Part shown: positions 56,044-64,000 of the stretch, in pieces | Layout of the letters: every line of letters starts with the position of its first letter | How positions within the stretch are numbered: position 1 is the stretch's first letter | From: Methylorubrum rhodesianum | Lineage (GTDB): Bacteria > Pseudomonadota > Alphaproteobacteria > Rhizobiales > Beijerinckiaceae | Length of the DNA stretch: 64,000 bases | Assembly: GCF_014199985.1 (NCBI RefSeq) | Contig: NZ_JACHOS010000001.1 | Location: 186,001 to 250,000, forward strand | Reading direction: 5' to 3' | Notes under the pieces: model-generated | Told to the model about the DNA's origin: nothing | The model's database searches: none | Seen by the model: only the letters and a program-made list of their open reading frames with translations | Made by a program: the position numbers and the translations under genes

Positions 56044-57576
56044 TCAGAGCGGGATGTTGTCGTGCTTCTTCCAGGGCTGCTCCATCTCCTTGGTGCGCAG
56101 CATGCCCAGCGCCCGCGCGATGCGCTTGCGGGTGGAGTGGGGCATGATCACCTCGTCGATGTAGCCGCGCTCGGCCGCGACGAAGGGCGAGAGGAAACGA
56201 TCCTCGTACTCCTTCGTGCGCTCGGCGATCTTCCCTTCGTCGCCGATCTCGGCACGGAAGATGATCTCGACCGCACCCTTGGCGCCCATCACCGCGATCT
56301 GTGCGGTCGGCCACGCGTAGTTGAGGTCGGCGCCGACATGCTTCGAGGCCATGACGTCGTAGGCGCCGCCGAAGGCCTTTCGCGTGATGATGGTGACGAG
56401 CGGCACGGTGGCCTGCGAGTAGGCGAAGAGCAGCTTGGCGCCGTGCTTGATCAGGCCGCCGTATTCCTGCGCGGTTCCAGGCAGGAAGCCCGGCACGTCG
56501 ACGAAGGTGACGATCGGGATCGAGAAGGCGTTGCAGAAACGCACGAAGCGCGCCGCCTTTCGGGAGGCGTCCGAATCGAGCACACCCGCGAGCACCAGCG
56601 GCTGGTTGGCGACGAAGCCGACGGTGCGGCCCTCGATCCGGCCGAAGCCGGTGATGATGTTGCGGGCATAGGCTGCCTGGATCTCGAAGAAGTCGCCCTC
56701 GTCCACGACTCGGCGGATCAACTCGCCCATGTCGTAGGGCTTGTTCGGGTTGTCCGGGATCAGGGTGTCGAGCGACTTGTCAAGGCGGTTGACGTCGTCG
56801 AAGCTCTCGATCTCCGGCACACCCTCGATGTTGTTGGCGGGCAGGAAGTCGAGCAGGCGGCGGATCTGCAGGATCGCCTCGACGTCGTTCTCGAACGAAC
56901 CGTCGGCGATCGACGACTTGCTGGTGTGGACTTTCGCGCCGCCGAGTTCCTCGGCCGTGACGACCTCGTTGGTGACGGTCTTCACCACGTCCGGGCCGGT
57001 CACGAACATGTAGCTCGTGTCGCGCACCATGAAGATGAAGTCCGTCATGGCCGGCGAGTAGACGTCGCCGCCCGCGCACGGCCCCATGATGACCGAGATC
57101 TGCGGGATGACGCCCGAGGCCGCCACGTTGCGCCGGAAGACTTCCCCGTAGCCGCCGAGTGCCGCCACACCCTCTTGGATGCGGGCGCCGCCGGCGTCGA
57201 AGATGCCGATGATCGGCGCGCGCATCTTCAGTGCCATGTCCTGCACCTTCACGATCTTGGCCGCGTGCGCCTCGGAGAGCGAACCGCCGAACACCGTGAA
57301 GTCCTTCGAGAACAGGAAGACCGTGCGCCCGTTCACCGTGCCCCAGCCGGTCACGACGCCGTCGCCGGGAATCTTCTGCTTTTCCATCCCGAAATCGGTC
57401 GAGCGGTGCTGGACGAACATGTCGAACTCCTCGAACGACCCGTGGTCGAGCAGAAGTTCAATGCGCTCCCGCGCCGTGAGCTTACCGCGCTTGTGCTGCG
57501 CCTCGAGCCGCTTCTCCCCGCCACCGAGCCGGGCCTGGGCACGACGCTCCTCAAGCTTTTCGAGAATATCCTTCAT
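56044..57576 (-). CDS. pccB: Propionyl-CoA carboxylase, beta (carboxyltransferase) subunit
   Basis: 510 residues from the ATG at 57576 ([20 protein letters not shown]), the normal PccB length. Carboxyltransferase motifs are [49 protein letters not shown] and [17 protein letters not shown]. With the biotin-carrying PccA (not in the window) it makes methylmalonyl-CoA from the propionyl-CoA released by the ethylmalonyl-CoA pathway. The longer open frame upstream to 58047 is not homologous. It lies close to ccr and the mutase. Confidence 0.96.
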   Translation of the reverse strand: MKDILEKLEERRAQARLGGGEKRLEAQHKRGKLTARERIELLLDHGSFEEFDMFVQHRSTDFGMEKQKIPGDGVVTGWGTVNGRTVFLFSKDFTVFGGSLSEAHAAKIVKVQDMALKMRAPIIGIFDAGGARIQEGVAALGGYGEVFRRNVAASGVIPQISVIMGPCAGGDVYSPAMTDFIFMVRDTSYMFVTGPDVVKTVTNEVVTAEELGGAKVHTSKSSIADGSFENDVEAILQIRRLLDFLPANNIEGVPEIESFDDVNRLDKSLDTLIPDNPNKPYDMGELIRRVVDEGDFFEIQAAYARNIITGFGRIEGRTVGFVANQPLVLAGVLDSDASRKAARFVRFCNAFSIPIVTFVDVPGFLPGTAQEYGGLIKHGAKLLFAYSQATVPLVTIITRKAFGGAYDVMASKHVGADLNYAWPTAQIAVMGAKGAVEIIFRAEIGDEGKIAERTKEYEDRFLSPFVAAERGYIDEVIMPHSTRKRIARALGMLRTKEMEQPWKKHDNIPL

Positions 57577-57806
57577 GGCTCGGCGAGACTCCCTGGCAAT
57601 CAAATCGTTTTTTGAATGCAGATCAGAGCGTAAGAGCTTGACCTTGCACCGATCCGTCGCCCTTAGCACGCGTTCTTGCCCTCGGGAACGGCCCGGCAGG
57701 AGCCGATCGAAGCCAATTCTCGCGGCCTCTCCCCGGCGCGGCGGTCCCGGTCCGTGGACCGCGACCGCCAGCCTTCGAAAAGTCTCTTGCGGCTGGATCC
57801 GACTGC

Positions 57807-57944
57807 TCAACCCTTCTTGACGAGCGGCGTCGGTTCGACGGGGGCGGGCGGGGGCTTTGTGGCGCAGGCGGCAATGCTCAGAGCGAGCACCGCGGCGACG
57901 GTGGCAAGGATGACCTGCCGGGCAGTGAGAGGGAGGATCGGCAC
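57807..57944 (-). CDS. Very small lipoprotein
   Basis: 45 residues from a GTG at 57944 with GGAG six bases upstream. The sequence [20 protein letters not shown] ends in a lipobox SIAAC (Cys27); then a Pro-rich tail, [18 protein letters not shown]. The size, lipobox and Pro tail resemble small envelope lipoproteins such as LptM (YifL), but the LptM signature CGQKGPL is not present. It is 230 bp upstream of pccB on the same strand. Confidence 0.55.
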   Translation of the reverse strand: MPILPLTARQVILATVAAVLALSIAACATKPPPAPVEPTPLVKKG

Positions 57945-58115
57945 GTTCGTCTCCAAAGTCAGACGCGAAGGAGACTGGAGCGCGAGCCGGCCGGCCCGAT
58001 AGTGCAGGGGAGCGACACCGGATCTTAAAGCGACTAATACAGTCCAATCGCTCTAAGAAGAGGCATATTGCGAATCAAATGAACGCTACAGTCCAGGCGG
58101 CGTGCAGTGCGAGGT

Positions 58116-58919
58116 TCAGGCGGTTCGCTGAGCGATGACGGCCGCCGCCTCGAACTCGGTCCGGCGGTGAGCGAGTCGGGCTTCGGCCTCCGCGTCGCGA
58201 CCCCAGATGCTGGCCTGATAGCTCTCGTCGACATGGGCCGCCGCCCAGGCCTCGGCGGCGCTCAGGCGCCTGTGCAGCACCGCCAGCGCGATCACGAGGG
58301 AGCCGGTCAGCGTCGTCAGGGCGTGAAGCGCCGCCAATCGAAACGGATCCTCGACCGCGTCGATCGCGGCACGGAGGGCCGCCACCGAGTCTTCCGGCTG
58401 CTCGACATGCATCACTCCCTCGGCAAGGAACAACCGCGCGCCCAGTGCTTCTGCGGCCCAGTCCACCAGCGGATCCCACGCAGCGGCCTGTTCGGCGACG
58501 AGGCGCTCCGGCGTCCCGGCGCGGTAGGCCACGAGATCGGTGCCGGCGAAGGCGCCGAGATCCTCGGCAACCGCGGCACGGCGTTCGACGACGCCGTCGA
58601 TCGTCGTGTTGACGAGGCGGGTCAGCGGCATTGTGCGGGGATCGATCACCGCTTCCTGCGCCGCCCACTCCGCCGCGAGCGCTTCGCCGAGCCCGAGATC
58701 CGGGACTACGAGCGGTCGGCGACCGGGCGTGTTGGCGCCACGCCCATCGAGAACGAGGCGAAAGCCGCCCTCGGCCGGCGCGACGGCGGCCTGCCCGTAG
58801 AAGCGCTTAGGCAGTGTCGGAGCCGCACTTGCGCGGGCTGCTTTAACGGGATCGGTATTTCCGTCCTCGCCGGGTTCGCCCAGCCAATCGCGGGTCACGT
58901 CGTCGCCTGAGATGCTCAT
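58116..58919 (-). CDS. ATP12-family chaperone for F1-ATPase assembly
   Basis: 267 residues of the ATP12 family: KRFYGQAAVAPAEGGFRLVL at the start, then EWAAQEAVIDPRTMPLTRLVN and the central VNTTIDGVVERRAAVAEDLG with DLVAYRAGTPERLVAEQAAA, and the acidic site in the second half (LTGSLVIALAVLHRRLSAAEAW). In mitochondria Atp12 protects the F1 alpha subunit before assembly; alphaproteobacterial forms are thought to do the same. It is a likely operon with the HAD, PsiF-like and RluC-family genes upstream, an order common in Rhizobiales. Confidence 0.92.
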   Translation of the reverse strand: MSISGDDVTRDWLGEPGEDGNTDPVKAARASAAPTLPKRFYGQAAVAPAEGGFRLVLDGRGANTPGRRPLVVPDLGLGEALAAEWAAQEAVIDPRTMPLTRLVNTTIDGVVERRAAVAEDLGAFAGTDLVAYRAGTPERLVAEQAAAWDPLVDWAAEALGARLFLAEGVMHVEQPEDSVAALRAAIDAVEDPFRLAALHALTTLTGSLVIALAVLHRRLSAAEAWAAAHVDESYQASIWGRDAEAEARLAHRRTEFEAAAVIAQRTA

Positions 58920-58995
58920 GGCTCGCAGATAGGACGTCTCGAAGCCTCGTGCGAGTCTCCGATATCGGCGGAGCTTTCGGCGAACCCCGATGCGT

Positions 58996-59697
58996 CTACA
59001 AGGCGGCGAGCCGCGGCGTGACCGGGCCGGCTTTCGTGTCGTTGAGCGGGCCTGAGAACAACTCGCCCAGGGCCGTGGACGTATCGACCACGGTCACCGC
59101 GCCGGCGCTGAACAGGGCACCGGGCGCGTGGTAGCCCCAGCCGACGCCGATGGCCGCCACGCCCGCGTCCCTGGCCATCATCATGTCGTAGGTCGTATCG
59201 CCGATCATCACCGTCATCGACGGTTCGGCGCCGGCCTCTGCCATCGCCTGGAGCAGCATGGTCGGATCCGGCTTGGATGGAGCATCGTCGGCGGTCTGGA
59301 TGGTGGCGAACCAGCGCTGCCAGCCGTGCTTGTCCACGAGATGATCGACGCCGCGGCGCGACTTGCCCGTGGCGATGCCGAGTTGGATGTCGTCGCGGCG
59401 ATGCAGCCGCTCCACCAGTTCGGCCATCCCCGGAAAGAGCGGCTCTTCGTAATCGGGATCGACGCGCAGCGCCTGGAACGCCCTGCGATAGCTATGCGAG
59501 AGCGACTCGATCGGTCCGGCCTCTCCGACCAGCCGGCGGAACGCGTCCGGCAGGGACAGCCCGACGACGGACAGGGCATCCTTGCGCGGGGGCGCCTCCA
59601 GGCCGTGCTCGGAGAAGGCACGCCGCTGGGCCTCTACGATCAGGTGCTGGCTGTCGACGAGAGTGCCGTCGACATCGAAGACGATCAGCTTGAGCAC
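58996..59697 (-). CDS. HAD-family phosphatase, phosphoglycolate phosphatase-like
   Basis: 233 residues from a GTG at 59697 giving MLKLIVFDVDGTLVDSQ. HAD motif I is DVDGT (Asp8, Asp10), motif II the ATGKS Thr, motif III KPDP with Lys, and motif IV MIGDTTYDMMMARD. The cap is C1 type. Relatives (Gph) hydrolyse 2-phosphoglycolate, but others act on sugar phosphates, so the substrate is open. It lies between a PsiF-like gene and the ATP12 gene on one strand. Confidence 0.9.
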   Translation of the reverse strand: MLKLIVFDVDGTLVDSQHLIVEAQRRAFSEHGLEAPPRKDALSVVGLSLPDAFRRLVGEAGPIESLSHSYRRAFQALRVDPDYEEPLFPGMAELVERLHRRDDIQLGIATGKSRRGVDHLVDKHGWQRWFATIQTADDAPSKPDPTMLLQAMAEAGAEPSMTVMIGDTTYDMMMARDAGVAAIGVGWGYHAPGALFSAGAVTVVDTSTALGELFSGPLNDTKAGPVTPRLAAL

Positions 59698-59717
59698 GAT
59701 TGCGGGGCCTCGCAGGC

Positions 59718-60095
59718 TCAAGGCCGGCGGGTGGGCGCCGGCTGCGAGGCCGGGCGCCGCTCGTAACCGAGACGGCAGCGAACGAGAAAGCGGCGGCGGG
59801 CGCCGCCGGAAAGCTTGCGGCGATGTGATTCGCGGTTGCAGGCCGCGTAGGAGATACGGCGGCGCCGCTCCGCGGCACGGGCGGCAGGACCCTGCGAACG
59901 CGGAGCGGGCGTTGCCTGAGCGGGCTGAACGGTCGATTGCGGCGGGGCCTGAGGCAGCGGCTGTGCTTGGCCTTGAGGCTGCGGTTGCACCTGGGACGGC
60001 GCCTGCGCCCCCTCGCCGGGCGGCGCCGCGCCGGCCGACACGACAGCGCAGAGCAGGCCGGCAAGCGCGACGGAGAACAGCGTGACGGCCCTCAT
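59718..60095 (-). CDS. Exported PsiF-like protein
   Basis: 125 residues. Residues 1-23 (MRAVTLFSVALAGLLCAVVS) are a signal peptide. A long Pro/Gln-rich linker (QPQPQGQAQPLPQAPPQ) leads to a short end with two Cys (AACNRESHRRKLSGGARRRF, then LVRCRL), which has the spacing of the PsiF repeat (CNxxAxxxxLxGxxRxxFMxxCL). PsiF in E. coli is phosphate-starvation induced and of unknown function. It is located between the RluC-family and HAD genes on the same strand. Confidence 0.65.
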   Translation of the reverse strand: MRAVTLFSVALAGLLCAVVSAGAAPPGEGAQAPSQVQPQPQGQAQPLPQAPPQSTVQPAQATPAPRSQGPAARAAERRRRISYAACNRESHRRKLSGGARRRFLVRCRLGYERRPASQPAPTRRP

Positions 60096-60338
60096 GCGAT
60101 CCTGAACCTCGTTGCACCGTCAGCCGACGGCAGGAAGACGCTCGATTGGCCCGACAGCAAACCCTGTCGCGGCCCCTCGCTCCGGGCGCCGTTGACCGGC
60201 TTCGCCGGATCGAACGTCGGCGAGATTGAAGCATCTCGCCGCGATCCCGTCCACGCGGAAGGCCTGCCATGCAAGACGTATGGCAGGAGCCGCGTCTTCC
60301 AAGGCGCTCCGCGTATTTGTGAGGGACCCGCAGACGGG

Positions 60339-61694
60339 TCAGGCTTCCGGCGCCTCGACGATCGGGTCGTAGCGGGCGGCGTCGAAGCCGAGCAGGTTCC
60401 AGCTTTGGGCCATATGCGGCGGCAGCGGGGCGCTGACGTCGATCGGCTGGCCGCTGCGCGGATGCGGAATCACGATACGGCGGGCGAGCAGGTGCAGGCG
60501 GTTCTGGATGCCGCCGGGCAGCTCCCAGTTCTCGACGTCGAAGTATTTCGGGTCACCGACGATCGGGTGGCCGATATGCGCGGCGTGGGCGCGAAGCTGG
60601 TGCGTGCGTCCGGTGACCGGCTTCAGCGAGAGCCAGGCGAGCTTCTGCGCCGCCTGATCGACGGTGGCGTAGTAGGTCAGTGCGTGGCTCGCTCCCTCGT
60701 CGCCGTGCTTGGCCACCCGCATACGCGCATCGGCGTCGGTCGGCTCGTCCTTGACGAGGTAGGTCGAGACCCGGCCCTGACGGGTGCGGGGCACGCCGGC
60801 GACCAGCGCCCAGTAGATCTTGCGCGCGGCGCGGGAGCGGAAGCTCTTGGCCAGGGTCGCGGCGGCGAGGCGCGTCTTGGCGACGATCAGGCAGCCGGCC
60901 GTGTCCTTGTCGAGGCGGTGGACCAGGCGCGGGCGTTGCCCGTCCGGTCCGGTCAGCGCCTCCAAGAGGCCGTCGACGTGGCGCACCGTGCCCGAGCCAC
61001 CCTGCACCGCCAGACCGAACGGCTTGTTGAGGATCATCATGTCCGCGTCCTCGTAGAGGATCAGCGAACGCAGGAACTCGGCATCCCCCGCGACCTTGGC
61101 GGCGCTGCGCGGCCGGTCGGCCGGCTGCTCCAGTTTCAGCGGCGGTACCCGCACGCTCGAACCCGGCTCCAGGCGATCGTTCGGCTTGGCGCGCTTGCCG
61201 TCGACCCGCAACTCGCCCTTGCGGACGATGCTCTGCACGCGGGTGAAGGGAAGCTGGGGAAAGCGGGCGCTCAGAAAGCGGTCGATGCGCATCCCGGCCT
61301 CGTCGGGTGCGACCGTCAGGGTTTGGACGCCGCTCGCCAGCGTGGCCGAGGCGGCGGCACGCTGCTCGCGCCGCGTCGGGCCGGCGGGCGGGGCAGGGGA
61401 CTCGCTGCGCCCCGCCCCGGTGCCCGGCCCCTTCGAAACCGAGGGCTTCGCACGGGTCCGCGAAGCATCCGGCTTCGCTGCGGCAGTTCGCGGAGCACGC
61501 TGCGGGCGCGGCGCGCTCTCGGTGCCCGCGCCGTCATCCCAGGGCGAGCGGTCGCTGACATCCTCGCCGCGGTTGCGCGCAGCACGTTGCGCGGCATCCT
61601 TGGCCGAGGTGCGCGGCCCCGTGCCGGCGCGCGGCGCATAGCCGCCGGGTCCGCGTTTCGCGCCGGACCCGCGATGTGGAGGACGTCCCTTCAT
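60339..61694 (-). CDS. rluC: RluC/RluD-family 23S rRNA pseudouridine synthase with long basic N-terminus
   Basis: 451 residues. The first ~120 are a low-complexity basic extension rich in Arg, Pro and Ala (RPPHRGSGAKRGPGGYAPRA), not present in E. coli RluC. An S4 RNA-binding domain follows (FLSARFPQLPFTRVQSIVRK). The catalytic domain has RLDKDTAG with the nucleophile Asp262, then KIYWALVAGVP and GRTHQLRAHAAHIGHP. RluC makes pseudouridines at 23S positions 955/2504/2580. It heads the run of PsiF-like, HAD and ATP12 genes. Confidence 0.9.
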   Translation of the reverse strand: MKGRPPHRGSGAKRGPGGYAPRAGTGPRTSAKDAAQRAARNRGEDVSDRSPWDDGAGTESAPRPQRAPRTAAAKPDASRTRAKPSVSKGPGTGAGRSESPAPPAGPTRREQRAAASATLASGVQTLTVAPDEAGMRIDRFLSARFPQLPFTRVQSIVRKGELRVDGKRAKPNDRLEPGSSVRVPPLKLEQPADRPRSAAKVAGDAEFLRSLILYEDADMMILNKPFGLAVQGGSGTVRHVDGLLEALTGPDGQRPRLVHRLDKDTAGCLIVAKTRLAAATLAKSFRSRAARKIYWALVAGVPRTRQGRVSTYLVKDEPTDADARMRVAKHGDEGASHALTYYATVDQAAQKLAWLSLKPVTGRTHQLRAHAAHIGHPIVGDPKYFDVENWELPGGIQNRLHLLARRIVIPHPRSGQPIDVSAPLPPHMAQSWNLLGFDAARYDPIVEAPEA

Positions 61695-61796
61695 GCGCCG
61701 CTGCTATCATCCTGAGATGTCGGCGCAAAGCGCGGCGAAGCGTTGTCGGGCGAATTCGCCGGCCACGACCCGCGCTTGACGCCGCCTTGGACGGCC

Positions 61797-62111
61797 TCAG
61801 CGTCCGGTGCTGCCGCCGCCGCGCGACATCCCGGTGCCGGTCGAGCCGCTGCGCGCGCTGGTATTGCCGCCCTGTCCGGCGTCCGAACCGCTGCCCGACA
61901 CCTGCCCCGACCCACCGACGGATCCGGCGGCCGTGCCGTCGGCACCGCTGTTCGAGCCGCTTCCGCTCATCCGTGAGCGAGCGGGGCCGGCGGGATCGCC
62001 GGCGGACTGAGCGAGGACGGTGCCCACGGGAGTCATCAGCAGCAGGGTGGCCAGAGCCAGGCCGACCCGCAGGCGGCGGGACGAAGGGATCGTCGTCGAT
62101 GTTTCGGACAT
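61797..62111 (-). CDS. Gly/Ser-rich exported protein
   Basis: 104 residues. Residues 1-34 (MSETSTTIPSSRRLRVGLAL...TVLA) form a signal peptide with a long n-region. The mature part is low-complexity: Gly, Ser, Ala with SGSGSNSGADGTAAGSVGG, repeated GSG, and no hydrophobic core, so it is disordered. Such small proteins occur in the envelope of many Methylobacterium; the role is unknown. The Hsp70-like gene lies 93 bp upstream on the same strand. Confidence 0.6.
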   Translation of the reverse strand: MSETSTTIPSSRRLRVGLALATLLLMTPVGTVLAQSAGDPAGPARSRMSGSGSNSGADGTAAGSVGGSGQVSGSGSDAGQGGNTSARSGSTGTGMSRGGGSTGR

Positions 62112-62204
62112 GCGGATCCTTGCCTTAAGCGGGGCGATCGCCGTCGACGGGGTTCCGGGACATGCGCGGTCCGTGAGCGAATGTTCCGCGGCGGCGTCAA
62201 CACG

Positions 62205-63452
62205 TCAGGCCGCGAGCCGCATCGCCTCGAGGGTGAGGCCGAGACCGACCGAGCCGAACGTGTCGCCATCGACCACTCGCGCCATGGGCACGCAGCCGGT
62301 CAGCGCGGCGCGCACATGGGGCAGACCGGTCGAACCGCCGGTGAGAAACAGCGCGTCGATCCGGCCGGCGGACAGCCCCGCCTGTTCGAGGCAGCGATCG
62401 ATCCGCCGCGCCATCCGGTGCGCGAGGTCGTCGGTATGCCCGGCGAGCCGGGTGCGATCCACGTCGGCCGCGAGCCCCGCCTCGACCCAGTCGAGATCGA
62501 TCGTGCCGGTTCCGGCGTCGGAGGCGGCGATCTTGGCGCCCTCCACCGCCATGGCGAGCGAGTGACCCCGCTCCGCTTCCACGACGGTGCGAAGACGGGT
62601 GACGAGTTCCGGCTGGGCCGCATCGCGCACGACCTCGTCGATCTCGCGCAGGGTCTTGGAATTGTAGAGCCGGTTGATGCTCGACCACGTCGCGAGATCG
62701 TGGAAATAGGCGTTCGGCACGGCGAGGTCGGCCCGCTTCATCGGGCTCCCGAGCCCGAGGAGCGGCATCACCACCCCGAGACTCAAGGAGCGGTCGAAAT
62801 CGGTGCCGCCGATGCGGATGCCGTCATTGGCGAGGATATCGTCGGCGCGCTCATCGCGCCGGTGCCGCTCGGGCGAGAGCCGGACGATGGAGAAGTCCGA
62901 GGTGCCGCCGCCGATATCGGCGATCAGCGCGATCTCTTCCGTCGTCACCGTGCGCTCGTAGTCGAGCGCCGCAGCGATCGGCTCGTACTGGAAGCGGAAG
63001 TGGCGGAAGCCGATGCTTTCGGCGATCTGCCGAAGCGTGTCCTCCGCTTTGCGATCGCCGGCCGGATCGTTGTCGACGAAATGGACTGGGCGGCCATGGA
63101 CCACCGTGTCGAGTTCGAGACCGGCCTCCGCCTCACCGCGCGCCTTGACCAGGGTGAGATAGCGGGCGATGACGTCGCGGAAGCGGATCCGCTCACGCCC
63201 AACCGGCGTGGTCTCCTCGATCAGGGGTGAGCCGAGCACCGATTTGAGCGCCCGCATCAAGCGACCGGGCGTACCCTCGACATAGGACTCGATCGCCGCC
63301 CGACCGATCTGCGCCTCGCGACCGGGTGCGAAGAAGATTGCGCTCGGAAGGGTACGGTGCCTGCCCTCCAGCGGAACCAGGACCGGGCGTTGTTCCGCGC
63401 CGATCCCGAGAGTGGTGTTGGACGTGCCGAAGTCGAGGCCGCAGGCCGCCAT
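62205..63452 (-). CDS. yegD: YegD-type Hsp70-like ATPase
   Basis: 415 residues, the actin-like ATPase part of Hsp70 without a peptide-binding lid. Phosphate-1 motif is GLDFGTSNTTLG (5-16), phosphate-2 is IADIGGGTSDFSIV, and the adenosine motif is LFLTGGSTGLPHVR. The central loops (RLYNSKTLREIDEVVRDA) match YegD. Function is unknown; in E. coli it is a stand-alone Hsp70 relative. The start MAACGLDFGTS places the ATPase motif normally. Confidence 0.93.
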   Translation of the reverse strand: MAACGLDFGTSNTTLGIGAEQRPVLVPLEGRHRTLPSAIFFAPGREAQIGRAAIESYVEGTPGRLMRALKSVLGSPLIEETTPVGRERIRFRDVIARYLTLVKARGEAEAGLELDTVVHGRPVHFVDNDPAGDRKAEDTLRQIAESIGFRHFRFQYEPIAAALDYERTVTTEEIALIADIGGGTSDFSIVRLSPERHRRDERADDILANDGIRIGGTDFDRSLSLGVVMPLLGLGSPMKRADLAVPNAYFHDLATWSSINRLYNSKTLREIDEVVRDAAQPELVTRLRTVVEAERGHSLAMAVEGAKIAASDAGTGTIDLDWVEAGLAADVDRTRLAGHTDDLAHRMARRIDRCLEQAGLSAGRIDALFLTGGSTGLPHVRAALTGCVPMARVVDGDTFGSVGLGLTLEAMRLAA

Positions 63453-63551
63453 GGGGACCGGATCGCTTGGTTTCTGAGGAGGAGGGCGGCCCCGTTACGG
63501 TCCCGGGCCGCTGAGCGCAATCCCCGAAACGCGACAGCGGCGGCCCGACCC

Positions 63552-64000
63552 TTACATCTCTGCGCCGAGATAGCGGCGGCGCAGATGGGTCAGAAAATCG
63601 TCGGCACCGAGCGGCTTTCCGGTTGCGGCGATCAGCAATTCGTCGGTTTCCATCAGGCTCGCACGGGAATGAACGTGCTCTCGCAGCCACCCGCGCAGTT
63701 GCGAGAAATCGCCCTCGGCCAAGGCTGGGCGGATTCCAGGATGCGCGGCGCAGGCGGCCCTGAACAGTTGCGCTGCCGCCAGCGCGCCGAGGGTGTAGGT
63801 CGGGAAATAGCCGAAACTGCCTCCGGGCCAGTGAATGTCCTGGAGACAGCCGTGCCGGTCGTCGGACACCGTCAGCCCCAGCAGCTCCTTCATCCCGTCG
63901 TTGAAGGCACCGGGCAGGTCGGCCACGATAAGGTCGCCCGCGATCATCGCCGTCTCCAGGCGGTAGCGCAGGAGGATGTGGGCCGGGTAGGTCACCTCGT
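63552..64000 (-). CDS. M32-family metallocarboxypeptidase, C-terminal part
   Basis: Only the last ~149 residues are in the window; the frame stays open to the edge. The M32 signatures are VTYPAHILLRYRLE, DIHWPGGSFGYFPTYTLG and AAQLFRAA, which are the C-terminal substrate-channel and dimer elements. The catalytic HEXXH lies upstream outside. M32 enzymes are broad carboxypeptidases of the thermostable carboxypeptidase 1 type. The stop is 99 bp from the Hsp70-like start on the same strand. Confidence 0.92.
   Translation of the reverse strand, partial: EVTYPAHILLRYRLETAMIAGDLIVADLPGAFNDGMKELLGLTVSDDRHGCLQDIHWPGGSFGYFPTYTLGALAAAQLFRAACAAHPGIRPALAEGDFSQLRGWLREHVHSRASLMETDELLIAATGKPLGADDFLTHLRRRYLGAEM

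Overview
The window is high-GC alphaproteobacterial chromosome, densely coded on both strands. It contains four proteins of the ethylmalonyl-CoA pathway (crotonyl-CoA carboxylase/reductase, ethylmalonyl-CoA mutase, the MeaB GTPase and propionyl-CoA carboxylase beta). MeaB, Ccr and ethylmalonyl-CoA mutase look almost like the proteins I know from Methylobacterium (Methylorubrum) extorquens, so a close relative of that methylotroph is the most likely source. I see no prophage, insertion sequence, CRISPR array or integron. About 59 protein genes and one tRNA can be supported.

Layout. 1-4 kb: the end of a sensor histidine kinase, a small membrane protein and glnE. 4-11 kb: a Tat-exported bicupin oxalate decarboxylase, a DEDDh exonuclease with a SWIM zinc finger, aquaporin Z, a PhoH-type ATPase and a UvrD/PcrA helicase. 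11-18 kb: an AsmA-family giant and a PutA without the DNA-binding domain. 18-20 kb: small DUF2188-like and secreted proteins, a glutathione peroxidase and a degenerate receiver protein. 20.6-24.6 kb: a tight run of argJ, SIMPL-domain protein, NUDIX hydrolase and a DUF6880-like protein. 24.6-28.5 kb: DUF427, methyltransferase, ComF-type PRTase, and a NarK-type nitrate transporter behind a convincing sigma-54 promoter. 28.7-34.1 kb: sbcC, sbcD and a small exported protein. 34.5-39 kb: an L,D-transpeptidase, an S9 peptidase, an acidic protein and a DUF900 lipoprotein hydrolase.

39-58 kb is the assimilation region. MeaB is coupled to a pyroglutamyl-peptidase-like protein. After leuD, trpS and an ArsR/SDR pair with a clear operator come ethylmalonyl-CoA mutase, a serralysin-Hint protein, katA, ccr, a PNPOx-like protein, ilvC with an upstream TetR gene and palindromic operator, tRNA-Val(CAC), two small unknowns and pccB. 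Ccr makes ethylmalonyl-CoA, the B12 mutase isomerises ethylmalonyl-CoA to methylsuccinyl-CoA, MeaB guards a B12 mutase (classically methylmalonyl-CoA mutase), and PccB carboxylates the propionyl-CoA formed later; together they regenerate glyoxylate from acetyl-CoA during C1 and C2 growth. 58-64 kb: an ATP12 / HAD phosphatase / PsiF-like / RluC-family run, a Gly/Ser-rich secreted protein, a YegD-type Hsp70 and the C-terminus of an M32 carboxypeptidase cut by the window edge.

The most notable items are the serralysin-Hint fusion, the exonuclease-SWIM fusion, the sigma-54 promoter of the nitrate transporter, and the three perfect palindromes next to regulator or catalase genes. All positions and motifs were read by eye; no database search was possible.
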